A DNA stretch of 64,000 bases from Acidobacteriaceae bacterium (GTDB lineage Bacteria; Acidobacteriota; Terriglobia; Terriglobales; Acidobacteriaceae). A program made the translations under genes and the position numbers. Under the pieces are notes generated by a model. It did not search any database and was not told the DNA's origin. It was given only the letters and a program-made list of their open reading frames with translations. Positions 63,360-64,000 of the stretch are shown one piece after another. The DNA lies in NCBI GenBank assembly GCA_030041515.1, contig JASHNS010000027.1:1-64000 (forward strand). The letters are read 5' to 3'. The number at the start of each line of letters is the position of its first letter. Position 1 is the stretch's first letter.

Positions 63360-63711
63360 ATGGAGCAGACTTTGTGCGCCCTGTCTATCCTGATGCAGGG
63401 AGCAGCCCCCAGGAAGCTGGATGAGCGAGGCGTCAGCTGGAGATCGACCATTGCAACGCGGTGGGAAGAGAGGATTCGGCCCGGCGACGTAGTGAAGTTT
63501 CCTCCGGGTGAGAAGCACTGGCACGGGGCCTTGCCGGCTGCAGCGATGACGCACAGTGCATTTCAGGAAAAGCAGACGGGAAACTCGTGGACTGGCTGGA
63601 GCCGGTCAGCAACGAACGATACCGCGCCTGGGCCCTCCCTGCCGTGGAAGCCGGATATCGAGCCGACGGACAGCAACCGCAAAAGCCGAAGGGTCTGTGA
63701 CTCGTCTAATC
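63360..63711 (+). pseudogene. decayed cupin-domain gene
   Basis: Central frame reads [24 protein letters not shown]...MTHSAF, the metal-binding core of small cupins. About 30 bp later the frame breaks: the sequence for the expected [16 protein letters not shown] is present (63582-63630) but in another frame, after AGGAAAAGCAG. An earlier fragment resembling QRGGK..G also sits in a different frame. The gene therefore has at least one and probably two frameshifts and no proper start. Remnant of a small cupin protein. Confidence 0.65.
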
Positions 63712-63749
63712 TCTAACTTGTTGCCTGACCCCACGCGTGGGAGGTAGAG

Positions 63750-64000
63750 ATGCGGGGAATCGTTGCGGATCTTCGCCTGGCTGGACGCCAGCTGTTGAAG
63801 TCGCCAGGATTTGCGATCATCGCCGTGCTGATGCTGGCGTTCGGCATCGGAGCGACCACAGCAATCTTTTCCGTGGTGGACGGCGTACTGCTCCGGCCGC
63901 TGCCGTTTCCGCATGCGCACCAGCTGGTGACGCTGGGCGACCAGGTCGCGGGGACCAACTGGGGCCAGCACGATCAGGGTCCTGTGACGCCGCATGAAGT
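63750..64000 (+). CDS. MacB-type ABC permease (ADOP-like), N-terminal part
   Basis: First 83 residues only; the gene runs off the window. Start ATG 63750 with GGAGG upstream. MRGIVADLRLAGRQLLKSPG FAIIAVLMLAFGIGATTAIF followed by SVVDGVLLRPLPFPHAHQLV is the classic N-terminus of MacB periplasmic-core/FtsX permeases, expanded in Acidobacteria. Likely an ~800-residue permease whose ATPase partner is elsewhere. Confidence 0.9.
   Translation, partial: MRGIVADLRLAGRQLLKSPGFAIIAVLMLAFGIGATTAIFSVVDGVLLRPLPFPHAHQLVTLGDQVAGTNWGQHDQGPVTPHE

Overview
The window (about 62% GC, tightly packed, almost no intergenic space) looks like chromosomal DNA of an acidobacterium, probably of the Acidobacteriaceae/Terriglobia. 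This is an inference from gene content: a VWFA-related secreted protein, HpnJ of hopanoid synthesis, futalosine-pathway MqnC, a DUF5715-type peptidase, a YIP1 protein and an ADOP/MacB-type permease. No 16S rRNA or other decisive marker is present.

Layout. (1) 1-11,561: a Tad/Flp pilus locus in two divergent arms. The minus arm has a TadG-like protein (cut by the window edge), TadE and a polytopic membrane protein. The plus arm has three flp pilins (one too short for ordinary gene calling), prepilin peptidase, cpaB, cpaC secretin, cpaE/tadZ, cpaF/tadA, tadB, tadC and a 31-aa membrane peptide. (2) 11,774-16,514: DUF192, YceI, HypF and a VWFA protein. (3) 16,667-21,226: a cassette of a putative lipoprotein, a SLOG-domain membrane protein, a patatin-like phospholipase and a small membrane protein; this is one of the two best candidates for an undescribed system. 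(4) 21,223-27,302 (minus): two half-size EamA transporters, hpnJ, a TolC-like protein, a TPR protein and an HlyD-like adaptor, with no inner-membrane pump. (5) 27,559-33,077: queF, small secreted proteins, nitroreductase, NUDIX, alpha/beta hydrolase, a membrane protein with an apparent CTG start and kdsC.

(6) 33,113-36,216: a 3,104-bp transposon bounded by 16-bp perfect inverted repeats and an 8-bp target duplication (CAGCCGGA). It carries an IS1-like DDE transposase and five unrecognised passenger genes. It sits between kdsC and rpsT, sparing the rpsT promoter but landing 28 bp upstream of kdsC. This is the second main candidate.

(7) 36,334-45,805: rpsT, a PilZ protein, a LuxR regulator whose receiver has Glu in place of the phosphoacceptor Asp, a DUF5715-like peptidase, YIP1, an EF-G-like GTPase, YbjQ, a class III aminotransferase and a lone nuoI. 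(8) 45,908-64,000: two esterases, metH, an outer-membrane beta-barrel protein, mqnC, a GH3 glucosidase, a BadF-type kinase, an isoprenylcysteine methyltransferase-like protein, a second DUF192 protein, a CCA-adding enzyme with a histone-like tail, TspO, a decayed cupin gene and the start of an ABC permease.

No rRNA, tRNA, CRISPR array or prophage was recognised. Function calls rest on reading motifs and general family knowledge; no database search was run.
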